DNA from: Polyporus tsugae
Taxonomy: Eukaryota > Basidiomycota > Agaricomycetes > Polyporales > Polyporaceae
Direction of reading: 5' to 3'
Length of the DNA stretch: 64,000 nt
Assembly: GCA_024305745.1 (NCBI GenBank)
Contig: JAHRBS010000005.1
Location: 248,001 to 312,000, forward strand
Positions 34,142 to 46,732 of this stretch are shown piece by piece (positions within the stretch are counted from its first letter, which is position 1; the number at the start of each line of letters is the position of its first letter). The translations under genes and the position numbers were made by a program. Below the pieces are notes generated by a model. That model saw nothing but the letters and a program-made list of their open reading frames with translations. It was not told where the DNA came from and did no database searches.

Positions 34142-34320
34142 CGATGTCTGGTACTACTTATGTATGACGACGATTGGATATCTGTAAAACGATCCTGCAG
34201 GTTCAACACGTGGTTGTGGTTAGTCCCATCCAGGTCTGTACTGCCGAATCCGGAGCTGGAAGTTGAGGTCGTGAAATGCTGTGCACCCGAAGGCGATGCC
34301 CTTCAAGTCGAACGCTGACC

Positions 34321-35746
34321 ATGAACAAGAACGTCGAGCTGAGCTCAAAGCTTGGTGATCTACTCAACGTTCCCCCGTAAGTACGTAATCACTGTTTTCT
34401 GGCTCCAGAATGTGCTGAGAATCCTCTTGCTCATGTAAATACATTCTAATCCATCAGGATCTCTATCGAACTCCTACCAGGGGACCCCTCAGAATGGCTC
34501 GCGTCCGCTCCGCCTGAGCACGCGCCCTTCCTCTTCGTCGACAACCACCTCGGCGTGCCGCACAAGCTCGCATACAAAGCTTACCTCGAGGCCGTCCCGC
34601 GCTTTCGTGCCGTCCGCCCCCACCACAGAGCCACAGATTGCCCTGACAGCGCCGAGGTGTTGACGTCCTCCGCCGTGCTCCTCCTCGTCAACCCCGCACA
34701 CCAGACCGCGCTCAACGCGCGCAAGCGGCTCGTCCTTCTGGGGGTGCACCCTGCATCCCACGAGCTGCGCTTCACAGATGCGCTCCTGACGCTCCGCGAG
34801 GGCGCGAAGCAATCAATCCTCTGGCACCACAGACGTTGGCTCCTCCGGCACGTACACCCACCCCTCCCCGCCTCCGCCTCCGTCTCCGATTCCCCAGCTC
34901 CGCGGTCTCCCGGATGGGGTGATGGGGTCGACACCCTGAACGACGTCGCACTCTCCCCCGACGCGGTCCGGGCGGAGATCGCGGCCATCGAGCGCGCGTG
35001 CGAGGCGTACCCGCGCAACTACCACGCGTGGGCGCACCGCTACCTCTGCGCGGAGGCCCTCCTCCTCTCCTCTCCTTGTCCCTCCCCTGGGGCGGCGCTC
35101 GCGCTCGAAGAGGAACGGGCGCGGATCCGGACGTGGGTCGAGCGGCACGTCGCGGACTACTCCGCGATGCAGTACGCGTGCCGGCTCGAGGTGCTCCTCC
35201 GGTCCAGGGACTCGGACCAGCCTCGCCCTGGCGTTCACGTCGACGTCGGCGGGAGTGGGTCGGGAGCGCACGCGCTGGAGCTCGTCCGGGCGTACCCTGC
35301 GCACGAGGCGCTCTGGCTGTACCTCCGCGGCGCGGTCGCGCTGGGCCTCTTCCCTCCGGAGGCACGGGAGAACGCGCGCGCGGCTGTCGATGAGTTGGCG
35401 GAGCAACACCTCGTGCTCATGCGCACGTTCGAAGGTAAGGGCGGGGAGGGCGCGACGGCGGGGTCTCAGGCTGTGAACGAGGCCCGCGCACATGCCGTCA
35501 GGTTCGCCGCTTGGAAGGCGTGGTTGGTGAGTCCAGGGCCGTGAATACGTAGTTGCAGGGGCTAATGCGAACCCGATTCTTGGTGTTCGGGCACAGCGAG
35601 AAGGAAGAGGCGTCGACGGGACACTGATGCGCACCATAGCTGCCGCGGCAGAAGGCGAGGTTGCAGTCACCTCCGAGGGTGCCCTACTCTCCTATCTAAG
35701 CGCAGGAGACGCGGGGGCTGTCGAGGAACGAACAAGGAGCGTGTAG
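34321..35746 (+). CDS. protein prenyltransferase alpha-subunit repeat protein (PTAR1-like)
   Basis: Three exons (34321-34376, 34458-35526, 35597-35746) give 424 aa. PPTA repeat signatures occur at SILWHHRRWLLRHV and YPRNYHAWAHRYLC, with further W-containing helices at ALWLYLRGAV and AAWKAWL. Farnesyl- and geranylgeranyltransferase alpha subunits have five tightly spaced repeats; here spacing is looser and the N terminus (FLFVDNHLGVPHKLAYKAY) fits the PTAR1 group, which in animals joins an alternative Rab geranylgeranyltransferase. Partner and role here are inferred. The last exon, reached by splicing at 35527, adds 49 residues. It is convergent with the SWIB gene. Confidence 0.8.
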
Positions 35747-36112
35747 CAGTGTATCGTGATTCCGGATATGATATCAAGGGTGTAGTATATACAGTTAGGA
35801 GGCATTGTAGAGTACATGTGCACGCGTTGTGCAAAGGTTTATATGGACAGTATGGACCGCAGACACCCCGCCCAATCGCCCCGTCCCCGTGTCTGCATTG
35901 GTAACAACCCCTTGATCCTGTCCCCATAGTATGCATCGTTGAGACGCCAGTGTGATGCCAGTGCGATGAATGACGAATGATAGTACGTGGAATATGAGCC
36001 GGGGTGAGGCTTGATGAAGACACTGCAAGAACAAAGTTTGGAACCGGAGACATAGCAGGAGGACAGTTGTTTGGCCCCTCCTACGTCTTCGGCTGTCTCG
36101 GAACAAGACGCG
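35747..36112. other. convergent intergenic region
   Basis: This holds the 3' ends of the PTAR1-like and SWIB genes. An open frame continues leftwards from the SWIB gene to 35839, but it depends on not splicing the last intron and shows no family similarity. Confidence 0.6.
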
Positions 36113-37062
36113 TTACGATGCCACCGGTGGCTCATATAAATGTCTGCCAAGCGTGTCAAACGGAGACGGGCCATGGTGTACAAAAGGTGACACACGTACT
36201 GGCCGAGCTCCTTGTTCATCTTGAACATGTCGATGCGGTCGACCTTGAATATCGCACGGAACTGGTCGTCGCAGATGATCTCCTTCTTGTTTTCAGGATT
36301 CTGCATGTTGTTTGCCTTGATGTGGTCCCAGAGCTGTTTGACGATCTGTGGGCGCGACAGCTTTTCGACCCCAAGAAGCGTGGCGAGCGGTTCACTGGGG
36401 GAGAGGGCAGTGAGTATATGCTGGCCCGATATGGTACACTGACTGCCCTCGAGGATGGAGCGGAATCGCAAACCAGCGTAGACAGGAGAGAGGACGTACC
36501 TGAGCATGTACTCCTTCTTGAAACCACCACCACCACGCTTCTTCTTGCCCTCGCCTTCGCTCTCGGCCTCCTCGCCGCCCGACCCAGCGGTGGTAGAGCT
36601 CTTGGCTTTCTTGCCGCGTTTTGCGCCGTTAGGCTTCTTGGAGGACGAGCCGGCACGCGAACTACGCGCACGGCCGTTGATCTCGTTCTGGAGCTGGCGG
36701 GCGATCTCCTCGTCCGTCTTCTCCTGCTTCGTCTTGCCCTTCTTCGTTTTCTTGGTGGGCGCAGCGGTGGGCTCGTCGTCGGACGCGTCGTCGCGTTTGC
36801 GCTTCGAGCCGGCGTCGTCGTCGTCGTCGTCGTCGCCCGTGCCACCGGCGTCGTTGTGGGCCGCGCTTACCTGCTCGTAGACCTTCGCGATGACGTCGTC
36901 GATCTCGTCCTTCTTCTCCTTGACGAAGTCGGGCGAGAGGGACGGGTCGAGCTCGAGCAGCTGTTTGCGAACACGTTTTGCGCTGATGGTGGAGAGGTCT
37001 GTGCCGGGGGCGGAGAGGATCTGACGGATTTTTGGTTCGAGGGCCTGGATTTGCGAGGTCAT
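36113..37062 (-). CDS. DEK_C and SWIB/MDM2 domain protein (UAF30/TRI1-like)
   Basis: Three exons (37062-36500, 36394-36200, 36143-36113) give 262 aa. Residues about 5-65 form a DEK C-terminal-like helical domain (ISAKRVRKQLLELDPSLSPDF). A long low-complexity middle follows: a poly-D run from a GTC/GAC repeat and lysine-rich nuclear-localisation stretches (TKKTKKGKTK). Residues about 180-258 form a SWIB domain (SEPLATLLG, RPQIVKQLWDHIKANNMQNPENKKEI, FKMNKELG). Splicing the last intron (36199-36144) gives the ending GQHLYEPPVAS, which matches the HLxEP end of the family; the unspliced reading does not. Yeast relatives are UAF30, part of the RNA polymerase I upstream activation factor, and TRI1. 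A nuclear role in chromatin or rDNA transcription is likely. Confidence 0.88.
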
Positions 37063-38594
37063 TATGTACAGTACGCGTTACAGACGGCGAGACACGACGA
37101 CGAGGGAACGGAAGACGGTGTCGCGGACGAGAGGGATGCTCGGGCTGGGAGCAGAGTTGCCTCCTCCGCGCCAGTCGTTGGTGTTCCCGGCAGACGCCCA
37201 CACGTGACCCTCCCACCGCGCCTCACGTGCTCCCGCCACCTTCCCAAAATGGAGTGCATCGGACGCTTCAGCCCCTGCCGTGAATTCGCCTGGCCTGGCC
37301 TGGCCCGCTCTCCCCTCGCATGTCTCCTCCTCACCGTTGCATGCAGACCCTCGGCGTTCTCTCGGTGAGTGCTCTCGTGTTCTGTTCGACCGACTCGGTC
37401 TCCCGGATTTGCGAGCTGGGTGGCGGTGTGATTGTAGATCCAAGCGGTGCAATCACAATCACACCCACATCCTCTACTGAGACAAATCCCACCCTTTTTT
37501 GTCCCAGTCCTTGCGTCTTCCCGCGCCCTTCCCCTCGCTCTCCTCTGCTTCGCACTGGGCACAACAATGCCGGCGCGCGTCGGAGGTGCGTTGTGAGTGA
37601 GCGTTCTCGAGCCCCTCTTCTTCGTAGAACATCATTTGGCGGTTCTCCCGCCTTCTGAGAACGTGGGCCACGTTCTGCGTCGTACCTTGGCCATAACCTC
37701 CCCCTGCTTCTGGCCTTATTATCCTCTGCCTCGAAACCTGCCGCGCAACCTTCCTGTCAACTGATATTACGACTCTCTTGGGCAGCGGTGAACCCATAAT
37801 GCAATTCCGAGACACCTTGGACGGGAGCGCATCCTGTTTGCTTGTAATTCTCGAACCGCGCTCGTCGCAGAACACCCACTCCGGCACCACATCCGAAGAC
37901 ACCTTGCTGCAAACGTATTTTTTGGTTTTCATGGCTGTGCGCCGATCCCAGTTTATCCAGTGGCCAGTACGACTCAGCTGCTATGTTGTGATTGTTGTCA
38001 GTCCTCCGCGACTCCGGTGCACGTCATCTCCCCATCCTTTCATCCCCACAAGCAACATACGTTTGTCGCATGTAGGCACACGAGTGAGCCACACGGCGCA
38101 GCTCTGCCGCATTCCCGCACGATGGATGCCCGTCATCGCTGAGACGGTTCGAACACGTTCCAGTCCATATGATACCCATAGGCGCAGTGCTTACCATCGT
38201 AGGCCAACGGCTAAGGCTTCCTTTTGCATCGCGCTGATTGGATGGTGCAGGGGGATGTCTTCTTGACTTCCTTTGATGCCCACCGCATTACGTCCACTTC
38301 ATATCCCTGTCCTTCTGAGGCTAGGTCTGAGCTGTCCCAGTAGTTCTAGCCTGCCCCCCGTGCTCTCACTGACGTTAGACGTTTTATCTCACTCCCAACT
38401 AGAAATGCCGGAGTCTGGGTCGTTGGCAGGTGAAAACCCAGCTATGAAATAAGCGGGACATTCTGTTACGTGACCCACGGCGCAGCCAATATAGTGAATC
38501 ATCACAGCGATTTTTTATTTTTTGCCCCCGCCCTCCACCATCGTCTGTCCGAGCGTACTGACACTTCCGACCCGCAGAGCGTGCACTGCGCACC
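37063..38594. other. divergent intergenic region, no gene seen
   Basis: About 1.5 kb between the divergent SWIB and F-box genes. It has several open frames under 170 codons (37474-37932, 37778-38266), none with a family motif or convincing splicing. It is presumably a promoter for both sides; a small unrecognised gene cannot be excluded. Confidence 0.4.
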
Positions 38595-41040
38595 ATGCCC
38601 ACACTAGAAACCCTCCCCGCAGAGCTCGTCCTGCGCATCGTCGCCTACCTCCCGCTCCAAGCGCTCCGCAACCTCCGGCTCGTTTCGCGAAGCTGGCACG
38701 CCTTCTTCTGCGAGCATGAATCCACCATCTACCATCATGCGGCGCTTCTCCACAACTTTATCGACTCGATCCACACCCTCCTTCCAGAAGCCAAGGCGGC
38801 GCACCCGCTCAAGTTCCTCCAGGGTGTGCCGGACTGGCGTGAATATTGTGCGCTGTCTTCTCGCTGCTGTTACGTACGCTACCTCGCGGATATTGACGCC
38901 CGCCTGCCCGACGCAGGCCGCATGTACTTCCAGCTCCAGCGAAATTGGTTTGGTGCAGGGTCCGCGACGGCAAAATTCTACGGTAGCCATCCTTACGATG
39001 TGCACCGGCTCAAGGTAGACGAGGAACACGGAATACTAATCACGACGCACGAGTTTGGCGGCCTGACGGTCTTCGACCTCGACACTGCAGAAATCCTATG
39101 GAGACTGGACTCGGTGCGCTCGTTTTCCTTCCCCGCGCTCGCGCCCGTGTCGCAGATCATCCCTCTAACGCCGGGTCGTGGACAGACGTACGTGCGCCGG
39201 TACGCGCACTGCGAATACGAACACGGCTTCCTCGTCTTCGACCGCGTCGGCGCCTCCAAAGAAGTATGGCGCCTCTCCACGCTCTTCGATGAGTTCGAAA
39301 CCCCGCGCTTCTTCCGCCCCAATGGCGCGCAGCTCGACGCCTCGACGGCCGCGTCGAGCGAGTACGCCGCCACGAGCCCGCGGGGCCACTTCCGCCCCTG
39401 GGCACTGATCGAGACCGCCGAGTTCGGGCGCGCGTTCCGGTTCGTCTACCCGACGCTCCTCGTGTCGGGTCTGCGCAAGGCGTACCTGTGGAACGTCGTC
39501 AGCGCGACGCTCGAGCTCGAGCTCGATAACGTGCAGGGTAACGCGGGGGGCGGCGACATCAATTACGTCGAGCTGAGCCAGGCCCATGTGTTCGTGTGCT
39601 CGACCTCGGCGTTGCGCATCTTCTCGAGGGCGGAGGGCGGGCGGATGATCTATGAGATCCGGTCCTACCAGCTTGTGTACTCGGACATCAGGATGGCGGT
39701 GCAGCTCGACCCGGCGCTCGCCCGGCAGAAGGTAGCGGGCCCGAGTGAGGGGATTGTGCTCCCTGCGGAGCCGACGATGTCGACGGCGCTGTACACGGCG
39801 TCGTACGCGGAGTTCTCAGCAGGTGCGCGCGTCTCATTGCGGGATACTTGACTTGAGCATACCTATTCTCCGTAGTGCACGTGTCGCGCGACGGGAAGGA
39901 CCTCGCCGCCCAGCTGAGCGATAGCCGACAGGTCGTCATCCGCGACTTCATGCGCGTCGTGCGCGGCGAGATCTCGCTCAGGACGGCGGCGCTGGAGAAC
40001 GGGAAGACGATCCCCCGGCTTGGCGGCACTGACGAGCACTTCTCGATCTACCTCGCTTTTGAGTTCGCTCGCCTCGGTATCGTCACTGTAAGTCATACAC
40101 ATCTCCTTCCCTTGTCTCCCGCTCTGCGCACACCCTCACACACGCGTGCGCACTTCCTCTTACCCGCAGACGTCCGGCATCTACATCGCGACGCTCGACC
40201 CGACGCACCACGGCCTGGTCGACGAGGACCTGATCCTGACGGGCCGCAAGCGCATGCACGGCATCCCCCAGTCCGCGATCGACGCGGGGCTCTCGTTCCC
40301 GTACCTGACCTTCGTGTCCATGCCGTTCTACCACGACCGTCGGCAGCTCGCGAAGGTGACGTGCCTCCAGATGACGGAGTCGAAGCTCTTCTTCGTGTGG
40401 GACGCGATGTACAAGCCTGAGCACATCGACTTCTTCCGCCGGCTCGGCATGATCCCCGGGAACACCCCGCCGCCGCACGGCCCGGACGACGACGGCGACG
40501 GCGACGGCGACGATGGCGGCGGGGCTGACGACGGTGGGGCTGGGGCTGGAGCTGGGGCCGGGGAGCAAGAGACGCAGGTGGTCCTTGCGTCGGGGAGCGG
40601 GGTGCAGATCGAGGATCTGTTGGATGAGACGGAGACTCTCGGGGCTGGCCCGTCGGCCGAGACTGTACATGGGGAAATCCCCATCGACATCATCGACCTC
40701 CTCGAACAAGGCGAGGGCGAGGGTGCGGAAGAGCCTGAGACGGGAGTAGAAGGGGAGGCAGAGGCTGGCGAGGAGAACGCAGGGGAAGAGGACTCGGACG
40801 ACAATAGCACTGATGACAGCAACGGCTCTAGCGACGACAACAACGACAACGACAACGACAACGACTGGAACGTTCCCCCGCATGGCGGGAACCACCCTCT
40901 GGACGATATTGGACGAGATCGTGAGTTGCCGTCCCCGTTGTTCCTGTGTCGTTTCTCGCCGGTGCTGAAGCTTGTGTGCAGATGACCTTGTTCCGACGGG
41001 CCCTATTGTTTTCTGCATCGACTTCAGCCCGCAGGTTTAG
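38595..41040 (+). CDS. F-box protein with a long uncharacterised C-terminal region
   Basis: Four exons (38595-39822, 39876-40087, 40170-40920, 40982-41040) give 749 aa. Residues 3-45 are an F-box (LETLPAELVLRIVAYLPLQ, LRLVSRSWHAFF), which binds SKP1 and places the protein in an SCF ubiquitin ligase. The following about 450 residues contain beta-strand-rich blocks (GILITTHEFGGLTVFDLDT, RKAYLWNVVSATLELEL, ALRIFSRAEGG) that look like a propeller, though no WD motif is clean. The last about 200 residues are acidic, with long D/G, E and N/D runs from simple repeats. A final 19-codon exon adds a short conserved-looking tail (VPTGPIVFCIDF). The stop lies only about 80 bp from the edge of inverted-repeat arm 2. 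Confidence 0.8.
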
Positions 41041-41446
41041 TTTCGACTCTGCGGTTCTGAAATGTTTATCACGAATAGGTGTATACATCCATAGCATTCA
41101 TGTTTCCCTTTCACCCGCTTCATGGGTTCTGCAGTCACGAAGGGGCACTCGTATCCTCAAATACCAGACACATCCCCGAGTCCTGGGATCGCACTGGTCT
41201 GCCTCACCTTCATGCGAAGCACAGTTGCATTTGGGGCAAGGCTCGTGCTGTACGAGAAATGCTGCCAGTGTTTGTGCGACATAGTAGTACTTGCACTGCA
41301 TGAGTCTCTCACGCGTACTACCAGTGCATCCTGACAGTAACTCCTCAAGTAAACACTGGTTTGTCGCATACTCGGCCTCTCCCTCCCTCTCCTTGTCCTT
41401 TGTCCTTGACCGTCAACCACCCCTGCCAACGCGCCAACTATCTGTC

Positions 41447-43100
41447 ATGCCAGTGACATTCAAATTTCAAAGTCGCCTCTCACCCAGCAAACACTTTATA
41501 CCTTCCGAAGGGCGGCCTTCCGAACGCAGAGACTGTCCTTAAGCATGGGTGTGAGGTCCAGGCACGGCAATGCAAGGAGATATTGCAGAGCTCTGTCGAG
41601 AAACACGACCTCGCCACAATCGTACCCAACAGCAACGGGTTCGTGTACGCCGTCCTGGAAGCTTACGGATCTCACCGCCATCTCCGCATTCGGTTCGTCT
41701 TTTCCTTGTCGATCATAGCCATTTCTGAGTGACTCGGAATGTGTGTTCCCACAGGCCTGATGACGTCTGGCTGGCGATCCTAATCCAGCTTAACTTCTAG
41801 TGCGTCGATGCTGGTTCTCCCAAGCATGGATGCACTCACTCACATGGGGCTAGCATCAACGCACACGCCGAAGAACTACGCTCCCTGTTTGTTGCGCACG
41901 AAGGGAAGAAGAGATTGAAAGTGAAGACCGTCGGTGATCGTTATACGGTCAACTATGGGAAACTTGCTAAAACCTTCACCAAGCTCATCCACGAGAACGT
42001 GCGTCAGCGGTCATCGTCGCGTCATTAAGGTTGCTACTTACAATGGTCAATAATACAGGTCGTGGACGATACGCTGGTCGAGTGGATCCTTCCCAACTTC
42101 ACCACGACTACCACGAAGGATACCACCGTCTGCGCGGTCGTCATGATGGCAACCCTGAAGGAGTGCGCCCGTTCCCAAACGATCCCCTTTGTCGCACACT
42201 GAACTTGTCAATGCAGGTATTTCGAGTACTTCATCGGCATCACCTGCGGCATCCCGTCCGTCACCCTCGAAGGCGAGCGGTCCGACTGGGAGGAGATCTA
42301 CCGACGGCTCTGGCGTCTGTACGACCTGGGCCAGGAGCCCACGATCTGGGCGGAGATGCTCCGCCCCATCATCCGCCGGTTCATCACCGCGTTCGACGGG
42401 GAGCCCGATGTTCCGTTCTGGAGCCACATCATGTACCGATACGACGAAATGTGCGGGCAAGACGACCTCAGCGGGTGGATCACGGCCTTTTGCGCTTGGT
42501 CGAGCAAGGGCGCGTGGAAAGGCGACAGCCTCCCGGAGACCATCCCGCTCAAGCCTGAATACGTGCCCGTCTCGGCGCCGCTCTCTACCGGCGCGCCATC
42601 AAGTGCATCGGGTACTGGGGCCGCACCCGCGACGAAACGCTTGGACAAGGTCATACCGAAGTGGTTGCGAAGGCATTCGAAATCGCTGATGCGAAAGCCA
42701 CGGGAGGACCCCTCCGCCGGTGCTGCGCCGGCCACCGAGAACGCTAGCAGCACAAGCGACTCGGAGCCCTCCGAAGGAAGCGTTATGGTGAAAAGTTGGT
42801 GTTTCGCGCTTGTGTTCATGCCGAATTTCTAACGCATCGGCTGACATACCCTGCACAGGTCCGCATGGCTACGCCAGTCCGACGTACACGCTCGACGGCG
42901 TCCCGTTCTTCGTGATTCCCGTGGGAGGTATCCCGCCCGGATACTGCGAGGTCGACGTGATCGTGGACGACAACGGCCACAGGCTTGACTGCATGATGGT
43001 CGCGGGGCACGTCGCCTTCTCCGGATCGTCTGCGGTTGGAAGCGACGAGATCGACACGGTCAGCCCCTCGGCGCAGTGGTTTATATTCGAAAAGAAGTGA
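41447..43100 (+). pseudogene. DUF4419 gene copy with a frameshift at the start
   Basis: The exon pattern matches the intact copy at 17795-19497: 41447-41692, 41755-41799, 41854-41998, 42059-42162, 42217-42794, 42859-43100. After ATG CCA GTG ACA TTC AAA an extra TTTCAAA (7 bp, apparently a local duplication, about 41465-41471) throws the frame out, and the resulting peptide stops after about 30 codons. In the coding frame there is a TGA at 41454-41456 just upstream and no ATG until the MMATLKEY block, about one third into the protein. The rest is intact and nearly identical to the arm 1 gene, with one 19-residue linker unit instead of two. Full-length DUF4419 protein cannot be made unless an upstream exon is used. 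Confidence 0.75.
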
Positions 43101-43595
43101 AAGCTACTGCGTGCGCTGTCGTGGAGAAGTTCTCCTGAGTGAGGATGCACGATCGTCGATCACATAGCGATCTGTTTCCGTATCCCAATGAACTTGAACT
43201 TCGCCGTCCCCTCTGGGTAGAAGCATACACTGCAATAGTATACCTGAAGATAGTGGACATGCGTATGTACAGGCGCGTCATTGGATATAACCGAACGATC
43301 TTTGAAGAACGTGTACGTATGCAATGGGTACGGAGTGCCAATGCAATGCAGTGTTCGGAGGGTGGCGCAAGGTGTTGATGGATTCTAGTGGAGTCTGATA
43401 TGGGTTCGTCTAGCGGAATTGCAAGTGGAGCATTCAAGCAATACCTGGAATATCTGAATGGATAGTTTACTATGAAAGCTACGATGTACAGTACGCGGTG
43501 GCAGTTGGAAGCAAGATACAAGACGATGTAGTCGACTCTCCGAGGCGATGGCACCGATGCAGAAGAGAGTATAACGCCACGCACAAAAGCGGAAC
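43101..43595. other. convergent intergenic region of arm 2
   Basis: Counterpart of 17300-17794, almost base-identical in reverse. No coding content seen. Confidence 0.6.
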
Positions 43596-46199
43596 TTAAG
43601 CCCTAGCCTTGCTCCGTATACGCTTCGAGCTGGGCTCTCCTCCGTCTTCCAAAACCCGCTTCGACCCAATCTTAGTCGAAGTGGCTGGGATGTTGTCCTT
43701 CGGCGGGCTGTACCCCTTCTTAGGCTTCTTGTCGACGCCCTTGTCCCGCACAGGCCATCCCGGGCGCTTGATGAGCTGCCGCAGGAGCGTCTCCATAGCA
43801 TCGTGGCTCTCGAATTTCCGAGCCAACTCGCGCAGGCTCTGCTTCTCTGCCTCGGGATTCGTCTGGGGCGCGGCAAAGAGGGCGGCGTCGTCTTCGTCGC
43901 CGTCGCCCTCCAACCCCTCGAGCAACTCCTGATCGCCGAGGACCTCATCGTCGCCGACTGCGTCGTTCTCGGAGACTGCGTGGTCGTCCTCCTCTCGGCG
44001 GTCCTGCGCGTATAACGCCTTGAACCATTTGAGAAGTTCGCAGATCAAGAACTGTACCGGGTGTTGCCTATCGGTTTCTGTCGCTGATGGCCACAGAAAT
44101 TTGAGGTATTCTGCGAGGGGTTTGCCGTTGGCGTCGGTCGTGCCGCCGGTGAAGCAGGTGATATCGATCTCGCCATAGCGCATCGCCGCGTACTTGGTGG
44201 ATCCAGAGGTTTGACCCCGCAATCCGTTGGTATAGTCGTCGAAGTAGCTGGCCAATAGCTCGGGGGCGACGTCGGTACCGTTGTGAGGGAGGAAACGAAT
44301 AGCAAAGTAGAGCAAGACGTGGAAGAAGGACTCGAGATCGTCAGGTATCGCGATGAGTTTCGAATAGTCGATGAGGGCATGCACTGATGTGAATTGCCAC
44401 GTTCCCTGGAGGCCTGTTAGAACACCTACGACCGGAAGAATACGGACACCACTTACAGTCGGGTCGAACTGACGATTTCCCTCCTTTGTCTTCCCATCCT
44501 CGAACGCCTTGGAGAGCTCCCAGTCGTTGAGTAAGCCGCCCCATGAACCAGCAGCGTTCGGGTAAAGAAGGATATTGCCTGCGCTGATATCCCTGTGGAT
44601 GTAACCCGCTTGGCAGGCCTCCTTGTGAGCTGCGTATGTAAGTCAGTATGAATGACGGATGAGGTCAATAGGACGTGGAAGCTGACCGACGACGCAACAG
44701 AGGATAGCGGTGACGAGCTCTCGGCCATTGGTAAATTCCGAGAGCGGTTTCCCAACCTCAGCTACGACGAGGCGGTAGTGTTGGTGCGCCTTCAAGGGGC
44801 AGTCGCGAGGGTCTTCGTCGCCGTGGTACACAGCCCAGTTGGCGTAGGACTGCGTGTCTTGTCCTAGATCGCCGTGGTACAGGAGAGTGGGAACAAAGTG
44901 CACTTTGTGCTTGTTGAGCACATGGAGAACGGCGCCCTCCTTCTCGATACCAGGGTGGTCCACGCGCCAAGCGTCCTTGAGGTACACGAAGTACACGTCC
45001 TTTGACTCCGTCGACTGATCGCCGTCCGCAGGCTTGTCGTCCTCGCCGAGTGGGGAGGGCTTGCCGTCTTTGGGGATGCGGAGCGGGGTGGGCTTGCCGT
45101 TCTCGTCTAGCGGGACAGCGATGTAACCACATGTCCCGCGACCAACGACCCCGCCAGCGTAGAAGTGGGGCTTCCCGACGGCGAAGGAATGATGCGAGTC
45201 CGTGACCTCGTCATACACCTTGAGCTTCCACCACGGCCACTGCTCGTCGAGCGTCTTGTTGAACAGCGGAGGGACGTGGTCCTTGGGACGCTTCTCCGCA
45301 ACCTCCTGTCCATACTTGCGCATCTCCGCCCCGAAGTCGCCCTTGGGATCGACGCGAGTGGCGGTGGGGTCGTGGCCGCGGTTCTTTGGCTGAAACCGAC
45401 CATAGCGGACGAAGAACTCGGTGAGACGGTCGCCGTCGGTGGTGTAGTCGATCTTCTCGGTGGCGACGATGCCGGAGCGGTCGAAGCGGATGATGCGTGC
45501 GTAGCGGCCGAAGAAGATGACGATGTAATGGAAGAGGCGTTTCTGGAACTGGAAGACGAGGTCCGCGTAGGATAGCAGCTGCGCCCACACGTCCTTGCGG
45601 GTTTGACCAGTGGGCTCATCGTCGTCCTTTCGCTCGTCCAATGGGTCGAGGGAGGCCTGGAGCTTGCATTCGATGCCAAGCTCGAGGAGCGACCAGATGA
45701 TGCGCCTGGACTCTTCGCCCAAGGAGGTCCAGCCTTCGGGTGGTGTGGACGTAGAGACGTACATCCCGCAGTCGATGGCTTGCTTTGTCGGATCGCTGGG
45801 GTCGGGTTTGTATGCGGTCACGACGAACTCAGACTTCCCTTTGAATTGACCCGAGTTGTTCAGCCGATCGCACTGAAAATGAGAGTCAATATGAAGCCGA
45901 AGTCGCGGGAGAGTGAATGAGATATGACTTACGAGCCACTCGTACATCTTGCTCTCCGAGGGGAAGGTGGTTGGGGCGCCATCGAAGATGTTGGGAACGG
46001 CCTTCTTCGAAGTTGACTTGTTGGGGGGGAAGAAGTTCTCGAAGAAGGAGTCTATGTCGGAAATGTACACCTTTCTGTGTGCCATGGATCGCAGTTCCGC
46101 TCGTGCGCCCTGCTTCGTGCGAGCTAGGATCGCGTTAGGATCGTTGACTCGGCGGAATTTGGGTGGAGAGCTGGGTGCGTTAGATGAGATGTAAGACAT
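43596..46199 (-). CDS. FunK1-type protein kinase (arm 2, inner copy)
   Basis: Four exons (46199-45933, 45872-44687, 44629-44457, 44405-43596) give 811 aa. It is nearly identical to the arm 1 inner copy through the first two exons, with the same glycine loop GVVGRGTCGYIAV, YLKDAWR, YIHRDISAGNIL and LLNDWELSK. The sequence differs mildly around the third intron and in the acidic linker of the last exon, where this copy has a few extra residues (GDGDEDDAALFAAPQ), which explains the two-residue length difference. All catalytic residues are kept and no lesion is visible, so both inner FunK1 copies should be functional. The promoter region and its TATA box are shared in sequence with arm 1. Confidence 0.9.
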
Positions 46200-46291
46200 G
46201 GTGACGGTGGTGGAGGTGGATGAAGTGGCGAGAGGGATAGAGGAGGGATGTGGGGGAAGAAGTGCAGAAGGCGAAGACGAACATACCCAGG

Positions 46292-46298
46292 TTATATA
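46292..46298 (-). promoter_or_regulatory. TATA box of the arm 2 inner FunK1 gene
   Basis: TATATAA on the minus strand, 93 bp before the ATG at 46199; it is the counterpart of 14603-14609. Confidence 0.5.
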
Positions 46299-46732
46299 TG
46301 CTTGATGCTTTGGTGGCCTGTTTAGGTAGGAGACTGTCTAGAGAACATATATTAAATGACGGCAAAGTCGAATTGAAATTCAGATGGGAGAACAATGGCG
46401 GCCAGAGCTCGTGGTGGTGGTTGGGAGAAAGCAAGTTGGATTTCGCTAGCGCTCGCTACACGCGCCTTGTGACTGGCCCCCTGTGACAGGTTGAACGGTC
46501 ACACTGCCACCAAAATTCGTCTACCACAGCCATCCACTCACCCTCGTACCTCTACCTACCGCTATCTCGTACTGAATGAAGGATGCCTTTTCCATGCATG
46601 GGGTGAATATTTCACCGACAGTACTAGTTCTAGTCGATCCTGCCTGAGGACCGAGGTCAACGTTCGCTGTGTGGCTATGCAGCATGTCACGCGTTCTGAA
46701 GCGCACGAAGCTGAGCCTCGTGCAAGTCACGG

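Noticed and set aside
34813..35670. 285-codon minus-strand open frame
   Set aside because: Antisense to the PTAR1-like gene, which has PPTA repeats and consistent splicing.
35839..36112. extension of the SWIB protein to 35839
   Set aside because: Requires retaining the last intron; splicing at 36199/36144 gives the family-typical HLYEP ending and an early stop.
36004..37368. 454-codon open frame on the plus strand
   Set aside because: It is antisense to the SWIB gene; low-complexity GC-rich coding sequence often leaves the opposite strand open.
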